Source: Chrysomallon squamiferum (taxonomy: Eukaryota > Mollusca > Gastropoda > Neomphalida > Peltospiridae). Taken from it: DNA of 64,000 bases. The DNA is taken from NCBI GenBank assembly GCA_012295275.1, contig CM022671.1:18432956-18496955 (forward strand). Direction: 5' to 3'. The position numbers were made by a program, and so were the translations under genes. Of this stretch, positions 24,841-38,009 are shown one piece after another. Every line of letters starts with the position of its first letter. Positions within the stretch are counted from its first letter, which is position 1. The notes under the pieces are model-generated. The model did not search any database. It was not told the DNA's origin and saw nothing but the letters and a program-made list of their open reading frames with translations.

Positions 24841-25194
24841 TTGTGGTCGATAATGAATTACCTTCTTTTCAAATTTTATCAAGAGCTAATATCACCTCCT
24901 TAAGATATTTTGCATAAACAGACACCAGTGTCTGGGTCCACTGCTGTTAGGCACACACACAAATCTCAATGTGATTATTTCTTCAGAAGCTGTAACTACT
25001 TTCCACAACACAAACTGACAATAATGAAATGCTTCATGCTCAGATGAAGGAAATTCACATAATACAGAAGAAAATTCTGTATTAATCACCAATGGGAGAA
25101 ATCATCTGGGTGGTGTGGAAAAATGTGGATTTTTTAAAATTATTATTTTAATTATGAATCTGGTTTTAATTGATCAGTTAATATATTCAAGGTG

Positions 25195-25222
25195 GGTTTT
25201 TTTTTTTTTTTTTTTTTTTTTT
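25195..25222. repeat. Poly(T) run
   Basis: About 25 uninterrupted T. Confidence 0.85.
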
Positions 25223-25489
25223 CATGATGTTCTTGATGACTATTTAAAATAAGTCATAATATGTTGTACCTGTTATGAACATAAATATCTGACAAGTGAT
25301 TGCCTAGAAAAGAAGGTTCTGCTTTGACAGTTGTAAATCTTTTAGGAAAAAAAAAAAAAAAGAAAAGAAAAAGAATGAAAAAGCCAATCTTATTCTGTGA
25401 AAGAAGAAGAAAATCAGTGATGCAGTTACAAAACTTAGTTAATGTTGCTATATTTGAAAGCAGATGTCAGAAAAGACATCAATCTCTTT

Positions 25490-26450
25490 GATTTTTTTTT
25501 TCTTTATAATTTCTCTTCTTTATTTGCTTCTGCTTTCTTCTTTTTAGCTTTTTTCCTCATCTCTTTCATACCATCATTTCATTTAAGATACATTTGCTCG
25601 ATATTTTTTTCTCCTTTTCTTCTTCTATCTTTCTATCTTTTCTCCTTTCTTTACTTCTTCATTCTGATCTACTGTCTTTAGTTATCTTTTTATTTCTTAT
25701 TTTTGCCAATTCTTTGTTCTTTATTTCATTTCTCTTTTTTCTCCTTTTTTCTCTCTCTGTTGTCATTGGGTTGTTTTTTTTTACACTCCAGTTTCACACA
25801 AATTGCACAGATTTAACATGATGACTGAGAAGATGGAATTTATCTTCTTTCATTTAAACAGCTGTCAGACTTGTCTTTGTTTTTCCTTTTTTTTTTTTTT
25901 TAATCCATATTTTTTTATTTTGAATCTATTTACATCCAGTGTTATATATCCACCCTTCTTTCATTGTTTATCTCCTTTTAATTTTTTTGTTATTATTATT
26001 ACATTTTTGTTTTTTAACATTTTTACATACCTGTTGTTTTACTTCCTTTTTTTTTTTTTTTCATTATTTTCTTCCTCATTCCTGTTTTTTATATTTATTT
26101 ATTTTTTAATTTCCTGTAAACTGTAACTTTTCCTTTCTTTATACTTCTTTTTTTTTTTCTTTTTTTTTTTGTTCCATTTTTTGATTATTCTCCCCTTCTC
26201 TGTTTTCATTTGAAATAGGTTGTTTTGGATTTGTCTTGTTTTTCTTGTTTATTTTAAGTAACCACATTTAGCTAAGTAAACAAAAGGGTGTATCTGAAGA
26301 TTTCAAAAGATAAATAAGAAAAGTTGGATTTTTTATAGACATTTTTTTTTTTTCCTCTCTCTCACTTGAAACTGTTTCCAATTCCTGTAATTTTAACCAG
26401 CAGTATATAACTAAATCTTTTTTTAATTTGATTTTTTTTTTTTTTTTTTA
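25490..26450. repeat. Pyrimidine-rich (T/C) low-complexity block
   Basis: Nearly 1 kb dominated by T and C with repeated tttctt and poly(T) runs. The F/L/S-rich ORFs on + are artefacts of this composition. Confidence 0.7.
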
Positions 26451-26579
26451 AAGTTAAGCCTTTGCAGTTCAATTTGTCTACATCAGTCAACATGTTTAAA
26501 TTAAGAAACTAGATTTACAAATTATTCTACTTGCAAGATGGTAACAGCTGATAAAGACCTTTTTAAAAAAAAAAAAAAA

Positions 26580-26785
26580 AAATGGGGGTCCTGAAATATA
26601 CATGCAATAATAAATTACATAAAGTAATTAGAAATATTTTAGCTAAAATTAAAATGATAAATAAATTATATATGGTAAATACGAGTAAGTTACATGAAGT
26701 AATTAAGATAAATGATTTACCAACAGTGAAAATGAGAAATTACACAAAGTATGTTACATACAGTAAACAGAAGAAATAATTGTGT
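26580..26785. repeat. Degenerate repeat of 'aaattacataaagtaatta' type
   Basis: aaattacataaagtaatta (26612), aagttacatgaagtaattaa (26687), aaattacacaaagtatgtta (26736). Spacing 75 and 49 bp. Confidence 0.5.
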
Positions 26786-27039
26786 CTTGTCATTTCATAA
26801 TCCAGTTATTTTATTATTGGTCGTCTCTTCAGGTGCTGAATTCATCTTGTAAAACACCAAGAGAGAAAATTAATTTTTACAATTGCTTTCATGTTTAAAA
26901 AGCAATTATTGATATTCAGCTCATACTTCAGTTTGTTACTGGTAATTTCCTCCCTCTTTTTAGTGGAGTCGTCTTTCTTTCTGTTATTAATCTCCTTTTT
27001 CTTCTTCTACTTCATATTATTATTATGAATAATTTTTTT

Positions 27040-27620
27040 TTTTTTTTTTGACTGCTAGAAACAAATTTCATGATCAGCATTTTTTTAATTTATACATATT
27101 CTTAAGAAAACTCTTAAAGTTAATGACAATAAAAATTCACTGTATAAAAAAAAAATTTTTAATTAATAATTTTTTTTTATTAATTTTTATTTTTTATTTT
27201 TTTTATCTTTTTTTTTTTTTTTATAGTCTGTTTTATATATAGATAGATTGTTTCATAATAAGATTCTACTAAAACAAATCCCTCTTATTATTTTATTAAT
27301 TATTTTCTAATGAAGCTCCATAAGACCATAAAAATTGTCTCTGTGGTTTTTTTTTATTTTTTTACTTTTTTTTAAAAATATTTTTCATAACTTTTTTTTA
27401 TAGATAAACTTTATATTATAATAACATTTTTGCTGCACAGATTCATAATCAAACTCCACATGACCATCAAAAATTCTTTTTATAATTTTCAGTTTTCATC
27501 TTTTTTGGCCTTTTTATTATTATCAAAAACAAAATTTATGATCAACATTTTTCTATCAGGATTCATAACCAAACAGCAAATGACTGTAAAAAAAAAAAAA
27601 AATTTTTTTTTTTTAATTTC
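27040..27620. repeat. About 100-200-bp degenerate repeat, 4 copies
   Basis: Copies share 'aaacaaatttatgatcaaca', 'gattcataaycaaac' and 'atgaccataaaaatt' elements, at about 27058, 27265, 27425 and 27520, each ending in an A/T homopolymer run. The last two copies are the most similar. Confidence 0.6.
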
Positions 27621-28359
27621 AACTTGCACTGATAATTTTCCATACCAGCCAAAGTGGATTAAATTTGAGCATGACTTGATAAGCAGCCTAGTGGAATGAC
27701 TGTGTCTGTATGGATGGTTTGATTAACGATTTGACTGATTTGTATTTGCGCACAGATGCATAGCATTTCCCCATCTTGCTATTGATCAGTGCGGCTTCTT
27801 TTCATCAGCTTTCAGCCCAAAATCTCATAATGATTTGACGCTGGTTGAACGGTAAAGAGAAAGGAGAGGAAGAAGAAGAAAGAAAAAATAGACAAGAAAA
27901 AAAAAAATAATCAAACAACAACACTTCCTTGTCAATTCTTTAGTTAATTATTGCTAAAGAATCAATGAATGAATGATGTTTTTTTTTAAAAATACCTATG
28001 ATTTTTTTTTTTTTTCTTATAGAATGAAATTAAGGATACATACATGAATTGATTTTTGTAACTCTGAATAACATTGTTTTCTTATTGATAATTAGAGAAA
28101 ACTAACAGCTATGGTTATTGGTTATTTCCTTCTTTATGTCTTTATTTTTTTTTGGTTTGTTTGTTTTTTGGTTTTGTTCTGGAGTTTTTTTATTGTTTTT
28201 TTTCTCTCTAATCAATGTATGCTCTCAAAATAGTTTTCTGTTTTTGCCTAAATAATCTGAAGATTATAGTGACATTAAAGTAACAAGGATACTGTTTATG
28301 TTGTACATTAGATAACTTCTGAGATATATTTTATATACACTAATTTATAAGACAGATTT

Positions 28360-28690
28360 AATATCATGTTTACAATAATTTTAAAAAGAATTTAACATAT
28401 TTTGTTTACAGTAATTTTAAAGATATATATTTTGTTTGCAGTAATTATAAAGAAATCTAATATATTTTGCTTGCAATAATTTTAAAGCAATCAAGTTTGT
28501 TTCGTTTACGACAATTTTAAAAAGATATTAATACATTTTATTTACAATAATTTTTAAGAAGAATTTAATATACTTTGTTTACTACAAGTTTAAGAACAAA
28601 TTTATGATATTAGTTTACAGTAATTTTAAAAACATTTAATTTTTTTTTTTACTATAGCTTTTAAGACATATTATATATTTTTAACATAAC
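28360..28690. repeat. Degenerate about 45-bp repeat ('gtttacagtaattttaaag..atttaatatatttt')
   Basis: About seven diverged units between 28365 and 28680, recognisable by tttacartaattttaa and atata(t/c)tttg. Confidence 0.65.
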
Positions 28691-28896
28691 TAAGATACAT
28701 TTTAAACCATAAATAAAAGAAGGCATTTGATGCTTTGAGTTATTTCCAGTAATCATGAGATAAAATAAAAAAACAGATATAAAATCTTGTAGACTGCAAA
28801 CATGCCTTGATTATAGAGATGTAATCAGTATATCTGAAACAGGTTTTACATTCCCATTAAACTCAGGTTTTAAATTGAATTCACGAAGAGATTAAA

Positions 28897-28899
<3 letters not shown>

Positions 28900-28930
<31 letters not shown>
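28900..28930. repeat. Poly(A) run, about 31 nt
   Basis: Uninterrupted A. Confidence 0.9.
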
Positions 28931-28933
<3 letters not shown>

Positions 28934-30519
28934 ACCCATAATTTCAGTGGCAAATGTTGGTTTAGACAGCTAATGGTTAACTTAGTAATAAGAATTACAG
29001 TCTCAGTGATTTCCTTTTTTGCCTAAAGAATGGTTTCTTGCACAGTTTTAAAATGAATTTTTACTTTTATATTTTTATTTACTTTTATTATTATTATTAT
29101 TATTAATTTTTAAAGATATATCTCTATTTCCTGGTTCCAGTAGTAAGTTATTCATTGGCCACAGGGACTAACAAGTAATCTGAATCCAAATGAACAGTGG
29201 TTTCACTAAACTCTTCTGGTTTTCATGTATATTGGGTTACAGCTTGTTTGTAGTGATTTTCATAGAGCCCAGCTTAGTGAAATCTGTACTGGATTATTGG
29301 ACTATTTGTTGGAGAATACATTAGTTTCATTGCAAATTGAATTTGTTACCACACAGTAATTATACAGCTTTGTTGTAAAATCGCTTGGTGCAAACAGTGC
29401 TGCAAAATGTTCTTGTTTCCCGATCATGTTGATTTGTGAAAATTGCAGTAGTTTCTAAAGAAAATACAAAAATGTAATGGTTTTAAAATATCGAAGTTTC
29501 TAAATAAATTTAATGCTAACACATTGGTTTCGTGTAATTTGCAAATGTTTGAAAATATTAGTTGTTTTTTATAAGTGGTGTGTTACTAGTTTCAGCTGTG
29601 TTTGGGTTTACTGCAAACTGTCCTGGTTACTACCTAAAACACTTGTTTAACACAAAACACTACCATTTTAAGCAATTTATTTTTACCACACCAAATTAAG
29701 ACAAAACAAATCCATTATGTCTAAATTCCTCATTTATTTTTAATGGTTTTTCTTGATGCTAGATTAGAAAACAAATTTCCTAGACCAAATTAAGACCAAC
29801 TAAAATCCTTTTTGCTTTAAATACTCATTAAACAGGACTGCATAAACACAGAATTTCTATTCTGAACTTTGCTAATTAGATTTGCTCTGAACCATAATCT
29901 GTGGCTATACCATGCATCTAGTATTTCAAATGACATTTTTTTTTATCTCCCCTTAGAGTTTTATAAATAAAAATACATTAAACTTCCTTTTAATGTTCTG
30001 ATCATCATTACCGATACACCATTATGTAAGTATATAGATTCTCTGTTTGAAAGGAATGTTATTATATATAGCTGTTAGGATGAAACCTTTTTTTTTAATC
30101 CGACAATGACATTAATAACAAAACACAATCGTAACAACAAAAAAACGGTTATTACATTCATGGTCTGCTACACAGATGTGTATACACAGAGATAGATCCT
30201 GAGAGGTCCAATGATGTTCTGAAAATCTTTTGTGAAATTAATTCACACATGCTGAAGATGAGAAGCATTTTTTTTGTGTCTGAATGCATTTGTACATGTA
30301 AGCATAAAAGAGTTTTTCTATAACTGATAGGTATATAAAATGAATACAGGTATATATTATGAAATAGATTTGTATGTATTATTATATTGGCTATAGTTCT
30401 GATTTATTTCAACATGGAAGCATAAAATAATTTTTTCTCTACATGACTGGTTCATTTATGAAATAATAACATACATACATGGAATACACATTTATTTTAT
30501 TTTATTTTATTGTACTGTA

Positions 30520-30685
30520 CTAGTGTTATATCAGAGGAAGTAATGCACAGTGCCGTGTTGTATAATGTTATCAGCTTCACCTGTTTAATGATCGCTTGCA
30601 GCAACAATTCACCTGCTGTGTATATTCCACCCTGCATGTAAACATTGCTAATCAGGTTTTGGTAAATAGTTAAATTGCTTTATTA
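30520..30685. promoter_or_regulatory. Non-repetitive island with paired CACCTG E-boxes
   Basis: cttcacctgtttaatgatcg and attcacctgctgtgtatatt lie about 30 bp apart in a high-complexity stretch. Seen: two CACCTG motifs. Function is inference. Confidence 0.25.
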
Positions 30686-30894
30686 ACCTTTTTTATTTTT
30701 TGAAATAGTTTTTATTAATTCTCTTCTCCTACTTACACATCATTCATCATTTTATCAGTTATTCATTATGCATCTATAAATTATCTCTCTGTCCATTTGT
30801 TCATGTGTCTCTCCAGCTATTATTTTTGAAGCCCACCATCAACCAATTTCAGTAAGTTTATTGGCGTTTGATATATTCAGATACATCTCCTTCC

Positions 30895-31560
30895 TGTCTT
30901 CCATCTATCCATCCATCCATTCATCCATAAAGATTCAGTGATTTTAATAAATTTCAATTTATTGTATCCGATTTTAGATAAATCTTGTATCATTTATTTA
31001 TAATCTGTTCAAAGATTCATGCATGTCTGTGTGAATATATCCATCCATGCATTCATTAGTCCCTTCATCAATCAATTAGTCATAAAGATTCAGTGATTTT
31101 TTTAATAAACTAAACACTGACTGTATCAGATTATAGATAAACCTGGAATGATTATAAATAAATAATCTATCCAAAGGCCAGTGTATTGTTTTATGGACAT
31201 ATCCATCCATCTATCCATCCACCCATCCATTAGTTCCTTCATTAATAAATCATTCATAAAGATTCAATTATTTTTAATGAACTAGAATTTACTGTATCAG
31301 ATTACAGATAAATCTGGAATGATTATTTATTTATATGCAAATACCTATATACTGTTTTATGAAAACATCCATCGATTGATTCACCAATTTATCCATCCAT
31401 CCATCCATCCATCCATCTTTCCATCCATCCTTCCATCCTTCCATCCCATCCATCCATCCATCCATGAAGATGGAGAGATTGTAAAAATACTGAACGTTCA
31501 GATCAACTGCTGAGCAGACTCATTACAACTGAACCTGGAAAGATGATTTATTCATAAACC
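30895..31560. repeat. 155-207-bp tandem repeat carrying a (CCAT)n microsatellite in each unit
   Basis: cataaagatt begins at 30926, 31081 and 31255, with a diverged fourth start (catgaagatg) at about 31463. Downstream in each unit come gtatc-gatt-agataaa, cctggaatgatta-like elements and then atccatccat. The internal (CCAT)n has expanded most in the last interval (31390-31466). Units differ mainly in microsatellite length. Confidence 0.85.
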
Positions 31561-32130
31561 TGACATTGGAAACAACATCAGCAACATCGTTGCCAATCTC
31601 CAGAGACGGCTGATAATTAGAGTTTAAAACAAAAAAATATATATATACTAAAAAGAATGAATTCTTCGCTGGAATCCAAGCTGAATTGCGTGGGTGTGTG
31701 TAAGACTTTTATCGTGCTTCCATCAAAGAGATGCTGCAGCATGCCTGACGTGGACACACCTAATGATGTATTCATCAGAGAATTGCCGGTGACATTTTCA
31801 CTTTTGATATTTATTTATTTATGTGTGATGAACAATGCTCTTATTTGCTAGCAGTGCTCAACTGCCAGTGACAGCTCTCTGTGTATGTGTGCTATTTTTT
31901 TTATTTTATTTTTGTTACTGCCATTCACTAGCAGATCAGCCCTCTTGGCAAACAGACTCTTATGAATATAAATTGCTCTTTTTGATGTGAAGGTCTTACT
32001 GTAGTGTTTGCTTGCAGCCATCCTCTGCTAAACAGATATGAATGTCCTTGTGAGAGACCAGTGTAAACACTGGACATGCTGTACCAGTCTGTTTGCCGAT
32101 GTATTGCTTAGTATGGATGTATTTGTTGTT
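31490..32130. other. Non-repetitive island after the CCAT array
   Basis: GC is raised between 31550 and 32110. ORF 31657-31851 has no recognised similarity. It contains two gcc(c)-tctt/cagactcttatg-like stretches but no clear repeat. Nothing nameable. Confidence 0.2.
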
Positions 32131-32154
32131 GGTTTGTTTGTTATTCATTGACAG

Positions 32155-32340
32155 GCTTATTTATTTATTTTAATTACTGATTATTTATTTATCTGGTTAG
32201 TTAGTTTGTAGTGTCCATGGGGATTTTGTCAGGATTTGTTTTTGGTTATTTTATTGTTTATTTACATTTATGTATATATTTTATTTATTTACATTTATGT
32301 ATATTTATTTATTTATTTATTTATTTATTATGGGATCATT
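32155..32340. repeat. (TTTA)n low-complexity block
   Basis: atttatttattt tracts at 32159 and 32303-32330 with near-duplicate tttacatttatgtatat copies at 32260 and 32289. Confidence 0.85.
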
Positions 32341-32904
32341 TATACACTGATATAATATGTTATTAATACTTTAATACAGTTTTATTATTTTTATTTATTT
32401 TTTATTTGTTTTTTATTTATTTTTTTAAATATTTTATTTATAAATTAATACAGTTTTTAGTATTTGTTATTATTATTGTCATTTTTTTAATTCATTGTAT
32501 TTTATGATATCATTTATTTATTTATTCCACTACTGTCACATAAAACATTTATTGTTAAACAAAATGAACTCCCACTTTTAAACTTAAGTTTCATTTTTGC
32601 ACAGTATACAGTGCCATAATTTTTTTTGATCTCTTTACTAAAGTCATAAAATCTGTAATGAGGTTGTTTACCGCCATTCGTAAAATATCTGATTGTCTAT
32701 GCAGAGATTATTGTTAAAGCTTGTAATATTTATATATTCATGAATGAGAATAAGGAAGAAGAGAAAGCTGTAAAAAGTAAACAAACAATGAACAAAAAAG
32801 AAATGACAAGACAGATCTGTGAAGGAACTGATTCATTATGTTCTCTGATACACATGCTGATGTATATATTATTTAGTTTTTGGCTGTAGGGAAACAAGGA
32901 ATTT

Positions 32905-33003
32905 TTATTTTATTTTATCTTATCTTATCTTATCTTATTTTATTTTATTTAAATTTTTATTTATTTATTTATTTACATTTATCTATATATTTTTACATTT
33001 TAT
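32905..33003. repeat. (TTTTA/TTATC)n pentanucleotide microsatellite
   Basis: (TTTTA)n, (TCTTA)n, (TTTTA)n, then (ATTT)n. Confidence 0.9.
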
Positions 33004-33229
33004 TCATACTAATGTAAAAACACACACACACACAAACAAAAAAAAACCATTTTGGAAGAATCCTAATATTAATTTATCTGTAGTTAAAGATTTTTAAAGA
33101 TTTTTTTTACAGCTTGGAACATTATGGGATATTGTACTTTAAACCATCATTTTTTCAGTTTACATTATGAACAACTTAGGTTACATTTAGTCATTTTATG
33201 ATTACTATTTTTTAATGCTTGTGTGGTAG

Positions 33230-33450
33230 ATACTTATTTCATAATAAATAATAGCACATATTACATAAAAATATAACTAATACTACTTAAGTGAACCTAA
33301 TGTATAATAAATAACAAGTAAAATGTATTACATAATAGGTCAAATGTAACATGTAAAAAGTAAACTGCAATACATCATATGTAAAATGAAATACATAGCG
33401 GGTAATTTGTATTACACTGTAAGTAATACATAACACATTATTTCATTAGC
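33230..33450. repeat. Degenerate AT-rich repeat ('acataat..gtaaaatgtaatac')
   Basis: gtaaaatgtattacataata, gtcaaatgtaacatgtaaaa, catatgtaaaatgaaataca and later relatives. Diverged tandem array. Confidence 0.5.
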
Positions 33451-33924
33451 TGTTACAGATCAGGAATTTATGTAATCAGGAATCTACCTCCATGTAACAA
33501 AACAATACACAACACAAACATCTTGTGTGTTATTCAGAGTGGAGGAACACCCAGTGTAACAGACTAATTCAGGTGATAGCTGATCACCTAATGGCTTATT
33601 AATGACTGTCATGGTTTGGATTACAGGTGTTAGGTAGCTTGATTAGGTACCATGGATGGGTTAGATGTGACAAGATAGTGTTGGCACCACATATTGCTGA
33701 TGCATGACATTTGAGTGGTTGTTGGACATGGTTGAGTTAAAATGTGATACAGAATTGATTCTATCATAGATAACTTTTGAAGTATTTCAGTTTATGGGCA
33801 CATGTCAGTTGTGAAGTAGTCAATATGCCATAAACATGTTATTGGATAAACACTTATATTATGTGTGACCTAATTGCAACACCTATTTATAGTTAAATAA
33901 TAATCGAAAACCAGGCAAACTCTT

Positions 33925-34255
33925 GTTTCTTATTGTTTATATTGTACAAAACGACACATGTGTTCATGTCACCATACAGATGTGACATACAACAGATATT
34001 ATATAGATCATAATATTGTATAAATTGAAGTATCCAAATAAGAAGCATAAGTCATATATTGTACGAAATGACACACGGTCGTGTAAAATAAACAGGTCAG
34101 AACACAGCAGAAACATACAACAGAAATTGTATAGACCAAAATATTGTATAAATAGAGACAAAAGTCATACATTGTACACATTCACTTAAAATAAACAGGT
34201 CAGAACACAGCTGTGACATACAACAGATATTGTACACATGACATACAAGTGAAGT
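33925..34255. repeat. About 100-130-bp tandem repeat, 3 copies
   Basis: acatacaacaga begins at 33985, 34113 and 34216. The shared context includes aataaacaggtcagaacaca (34087, 34190) and caaaagtcata-attgtac. Copies are about 80-90 percent alike by eye. Confidence 0.85.
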
Positions 34256-34801
34256 ACAGGCTGTCATTGGCTAGGTGTTGAGAAACAACAGCACCACCAA
34301 AGTGAGTGGATTTCAGACTGAGTGTTGTCAGCAGAGAGAACCGGTTTGATTAGATTTTAGATTATTGCTGTCAGGTTATTGATTGGCCATAGCAGAGATG
34401 AGACCATTCGGCCATCGGCATGGCACAATTTGTTTTATTTGAAGTTTTTCATCACAAATTAATTAACTGTGTTAGACTAATATCCTCGGTGTCTGAAGTT
34501 CATGAGCACTTGTGAATATTGTCTAAGATGTTGAGAGGAGTTTTTCTGTGGGAGTTTCTTTCTGAGCACACACTCAGGTGAAGAAACACTGCTTCTAGCA
34601 CAAACCAAGTATGAGAAGTGGTGGCAGTGGTGTCTAAAAGAGAAATATTCTAAACACACTGACCTTTTGGTTTTATTGATAGGGCTTAGGGTGGTGAAAT
34701 GAGCTTTGGAAATTAATTACATAAAATTGTATTGTTTGTCTGGCAAACACACACTCAGACACATAGATAGATGCACATGCTTACAGATACATGTACAGAC
34801 A

Positions 34802-34803
<2 letters not shown>

Positions 34804-34841
<38 letters not shown>
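34804..34841. repeat. (CA)n microsatellite
   Basis: Clean (AC)n tract. Confidence 0.95.
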
Positions 34842-34845
<4 letters not shown>

Positions 34846-34889
34846 ACATAAAAACATGCATATACCACAACATAGCATAGCATTCACAA

Positions 34890-35065
34890 CATATATATTT
34901 TGTATGATAAAATAACTTCACAGTATGACTGTACCATAACACAATACCATACAGTAATATAGCATAACATTATTTACATAATAATACAATTCACAGAATA
35001 CTGTGTATACAATATTGTATTGATATTCTTAATGATAAAATTAACTTCACAGTATGAACATAGAC
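34890..35065. repeat. About 128-bp duplication
   Basis: tgataaaat(a/t)aacttcacagtatga occurs at about 34904 and 35032, preceded in each case by attttgta or attcttaa. Confidence 0.55.
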
Positions 35066-35411
35066 AACAAGGAAATAAGATTTTTTAATTTTTTAATTTT
35101 TTTATAGTTTTTAATTTTTGTTTTTTTAAATTTACTTCAGTCTAATTGCTGTGTTTGTGCAATCGTATTGCCATTTGCACCACCCCCATTTCCTGCCTGC
35201 ATGCAGACTCAAGGGATGTGGTGATAGTAAAAATAGCACATCCTCTCCTCTGGGTAATGTGATAATAAGAATATCTGACAGCCTGCTATTAATATATATG
35301 TAAATCAGTTTAAGCAAACCACAATTAATAAAAATTTAATATATTTCTGGTTATGATATTACTAATCAAAGCATGGCTGAAATTCTCTGCTCTTTATATG
35401 AACTTATTGTC

Positions 35412-35460
35412 TGTTGTGCAGTATAGTCTAGTGGTTAGAGCAATGGTGTGAGGCATACTT
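35412..35460 (+). mobile_element. tRNA-like fragment, possible SINE head
   Basis: gtatagtctagtggttagag resembles a tRNA 5' half with D-arm/A-box (tagtctagtggttag), as in tRNA-derived SINE heads. No convincing B-box or tRNA fold follows, so it is not an intact tRNA gene. Followed by a degenerate 'aaaacactatacttattttt' repeat to about 35640. Confidence 0.35.
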
Positions 35461-35640
35461 TAAAACACTTTACTTTTTTACAAAAAACACTGTACTTATT
35501 TTTTTGAAAACACTATACTTATTTTTTATATTTTTATTTTTTTTGAAAACTCTATTTATTTTTAAAACACTATACTATTTTTGTAAAACACAATACTCAT
35601 AATTTAAAACATTATACTCATGTTTGTAAAAACAACACCA
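35455..35640. repeat. Degenerate about 35-45-bp repeat ('aaaacactatactta')
   Basis: aaaacactttactt, aaaacactgtactt, aaaacactatactt, aaaactctattt, aaaacactatacta and aaaacacaatactc follow one another between 35463 and 35600, separated by T-rich stretches. Confidence 0.75.
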
Positions 35641-36252
35641 AAAAAACCAGCAGACAATTTTGTCTCATTGTGGCAGTTGTGGAATCCTGCTCCACTTTGT
35701 TAACCATCACTTGATACACCCCATTACAGATACCTTCTATTTATGAAACAAAACAAAACAAAACAAAAAGGAAAAAAAAAAAAGTGTTCTATTTATTTTA
35801 CACCACAAAACTTTTCTTTGTAGCAAAACTTGCCAATTTGTTCCTCTGTCCACGCCAGTATCGCTTTCACCTCTTTTTGCACCAGTTGCCTTTTTCAGAG
35901 GATTCCAGAAATATGATAAAACCGGGAGTCAGAGAAAGGAAACACTCTTCACTGTTTTTCTTGCACCATCTGTAACCTCCCCTCCCTCCTCCGCCCAGGC
36001 TGCCTGTCAGTGGAAGAAACTGGTGGGAAACCTCTGACATTTCCTTTATGAAAAGTGAAACCCCAGTCTTTGACTTTTTAGAAAGGTATCTGTGCCAAGG
36101 GATGAGTTATGAACAAAGAAAATCAGAAACAGAAATATCTGGTGGCTTTTTAAATAGTGAAAGAATATGTGCTATGGTTAAAAAAAACAGGCAGTCATTT
36201 TTTTTTTTAGATAATATATGGGCATGTATGTGCAATACATGCATCCATAGAT

Positions 36253-36268
36253 GTGTGTGTGTTTGTGC

Positions 36269-36306
<38 letters not shown>
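36253..36306. repeat. (TG)n microsatellite
   Basis: tgtgtg tract, slightly interrupted by gc. Confidence 0.95.
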
Positions 36307-36659
36307 ATTACATAGGGGATACATACAATTATAACTAATACATTATAATACTCCTATGTATTATTATTATTATTATTATAAGCATGCCAACAGATGTTAA
36401 CCAGTGAAAGCCAAACTTTAAATTAATGATTAAATTATTTATACACTGGTAGTTTGGCAATACACAAATTAGTGATTGATGTAATCGTATACAAATTATT
36501 TTTCAACATCTGCTTTATGTTCTGCTGGGAACAGCAAAAGTAAAGTGTCTTTATGGAAAGATAAAATCAGTGTACATATATCAAATATACAATCCATGTT
36601 TAAATTATTTTTTAAAAATTGGTAATATGTGTTTTCAATGTTTATAGTGACTTGATGTT

Positions 36660-37060
36660 CATATCTTGGTTTGCAAGAAAGCTTTTTGAGAGTATATGTA
36701 TGTGTAAGTGTTTATGCAGTGTACATGTTTTATGCATATACATAAATATTATTTCCACATGTTTGTGAATTAGTGCATGCATTTATGCAGCTGTATAATA
36801 CATCATTGTATGAATACATTTGTATGTTCCTATATATATGTGTGTCAGTGTATGTTTATATGTATATATGTATATATGCATGTTTGGATGATAGTATAAT
36901 TATTTGCCTATACATATGTTTTCATGCATGTATGTATGGATGGGTGTCAGTAGGGGGTATGCACATATGTTTAATTCTATATTTGTATGTGTGTATTCAT
37001 GCAAGTATGTTTCAGTCGGTGTCAGTTTGTATGTATGTATGCACGTATGTACGTATGCCA
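36660..37060. repeat. (GTAT/ATGT)n-rich degenerate microsatellite
   Basis: gtatatgtatgtgt, atgtatatatgtatata and gtatgtatgtatgcacgtat motifs throughout. The Cys/Tyr/Val-rich 140-codon ORF is a product of this composition. Confidence 0.75.
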
Positions 37061-37744
37061 TTTTATACAAGCCTGTTAAATGCCTTGTTTAATGTTGTAA
37101 ATGGAAGAGTTGATTTTCTTTCACTGATAACACACACTAGCAGCTGTCTGCAGCTAACAGATGGCTGTGTAATAACAGTAAATAATAAACAGTGATCAGA
37201 GGAATATACTGTTTTCCCAACACCAGAAATAATACAAATCATTATATTAAAAACCAAGGAATGTTTTGCTTCTGCAGCATTTCTGAAATAGACCCAAGTG
37301 CATACTCACTCTCAAAACATCCTTTAATCAAATTATATTTTCAGATGTTGTTTGTTTGCTTGGAAATTACAAAAATATTATGCTGTTTTCCATGGGACCA
37401 ATTTTGGCATGATGTTATATGAAAAATGTAAAAGCCCCATGAAGTGGAATATAGTGTATTAAAATAAACAGCAGTGTATAAAGCATGTCTATCTTAGATA
37501 ACTTTTTTTTTTAAAATGTTAAATGCAGCTTGATAGTTCAATGCTGGAGCTGTTTGCCTATGGATTTATACATAGCTTCATTTTTCATGTTTGTATTATT
37601 ATTTTTTTTTTTTTTTGTACTGGTAGACCCCGACAGTTGATAGCCTTCCTGCAAAATAACAACAACAAAACCAAAATAATAATAATAATAATAAACAAAA
37701 AATGTATAAATTGCAGGATTTCCCAGACACAAACTAATGACAGC

Positions 37745-37895
37745 ATTCTAATGGTATATTTAAACAAAACACACTTTATTTATTACTGAATGGTGAGTGG
37801 GATTCTAGCTCTGAAGTAAAGAAACAAAGTGAATTTATTCCAGTGGTGTATTTAAACAAAACATACTTCATATATTGCTGAATGCCAAGTACCAA
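37745..37895. repeat. 94-bp tandem duplication
   Basis: ggtatatttaaacaaaacac at 37752 and ggtgtatttaaacaaaacat at 37846, each continuing into attgctgaatg-type sequence. Confidence 0.7.
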
Positions 37896-38009
37896 GATAA
37901 CATCCTTGCACTGACTATTTCCCTGACATAATTAAGATGATGTAAGGTCATTACAATATTTCTTCATTAACACATTCCTACCTGCAGGCTTGTTGAAGTG
38001 TGAAATGTC

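Noticed and set aside
25442-26126. Hydrophobic Phe/Leu-rich ORFs resembling membrane proteins
   Set aside because: They follow from an extended T/C-rich tract; any such tract yields F, L and S codons.
36773-37195. 140-codon Cys/Tyr/Val-rich ORF resembling a membrane or cysteine-rich protein
   Set aside because: Produced by (GTAT)n-type low complexity; no domain, no splice context, no similarity recognised.
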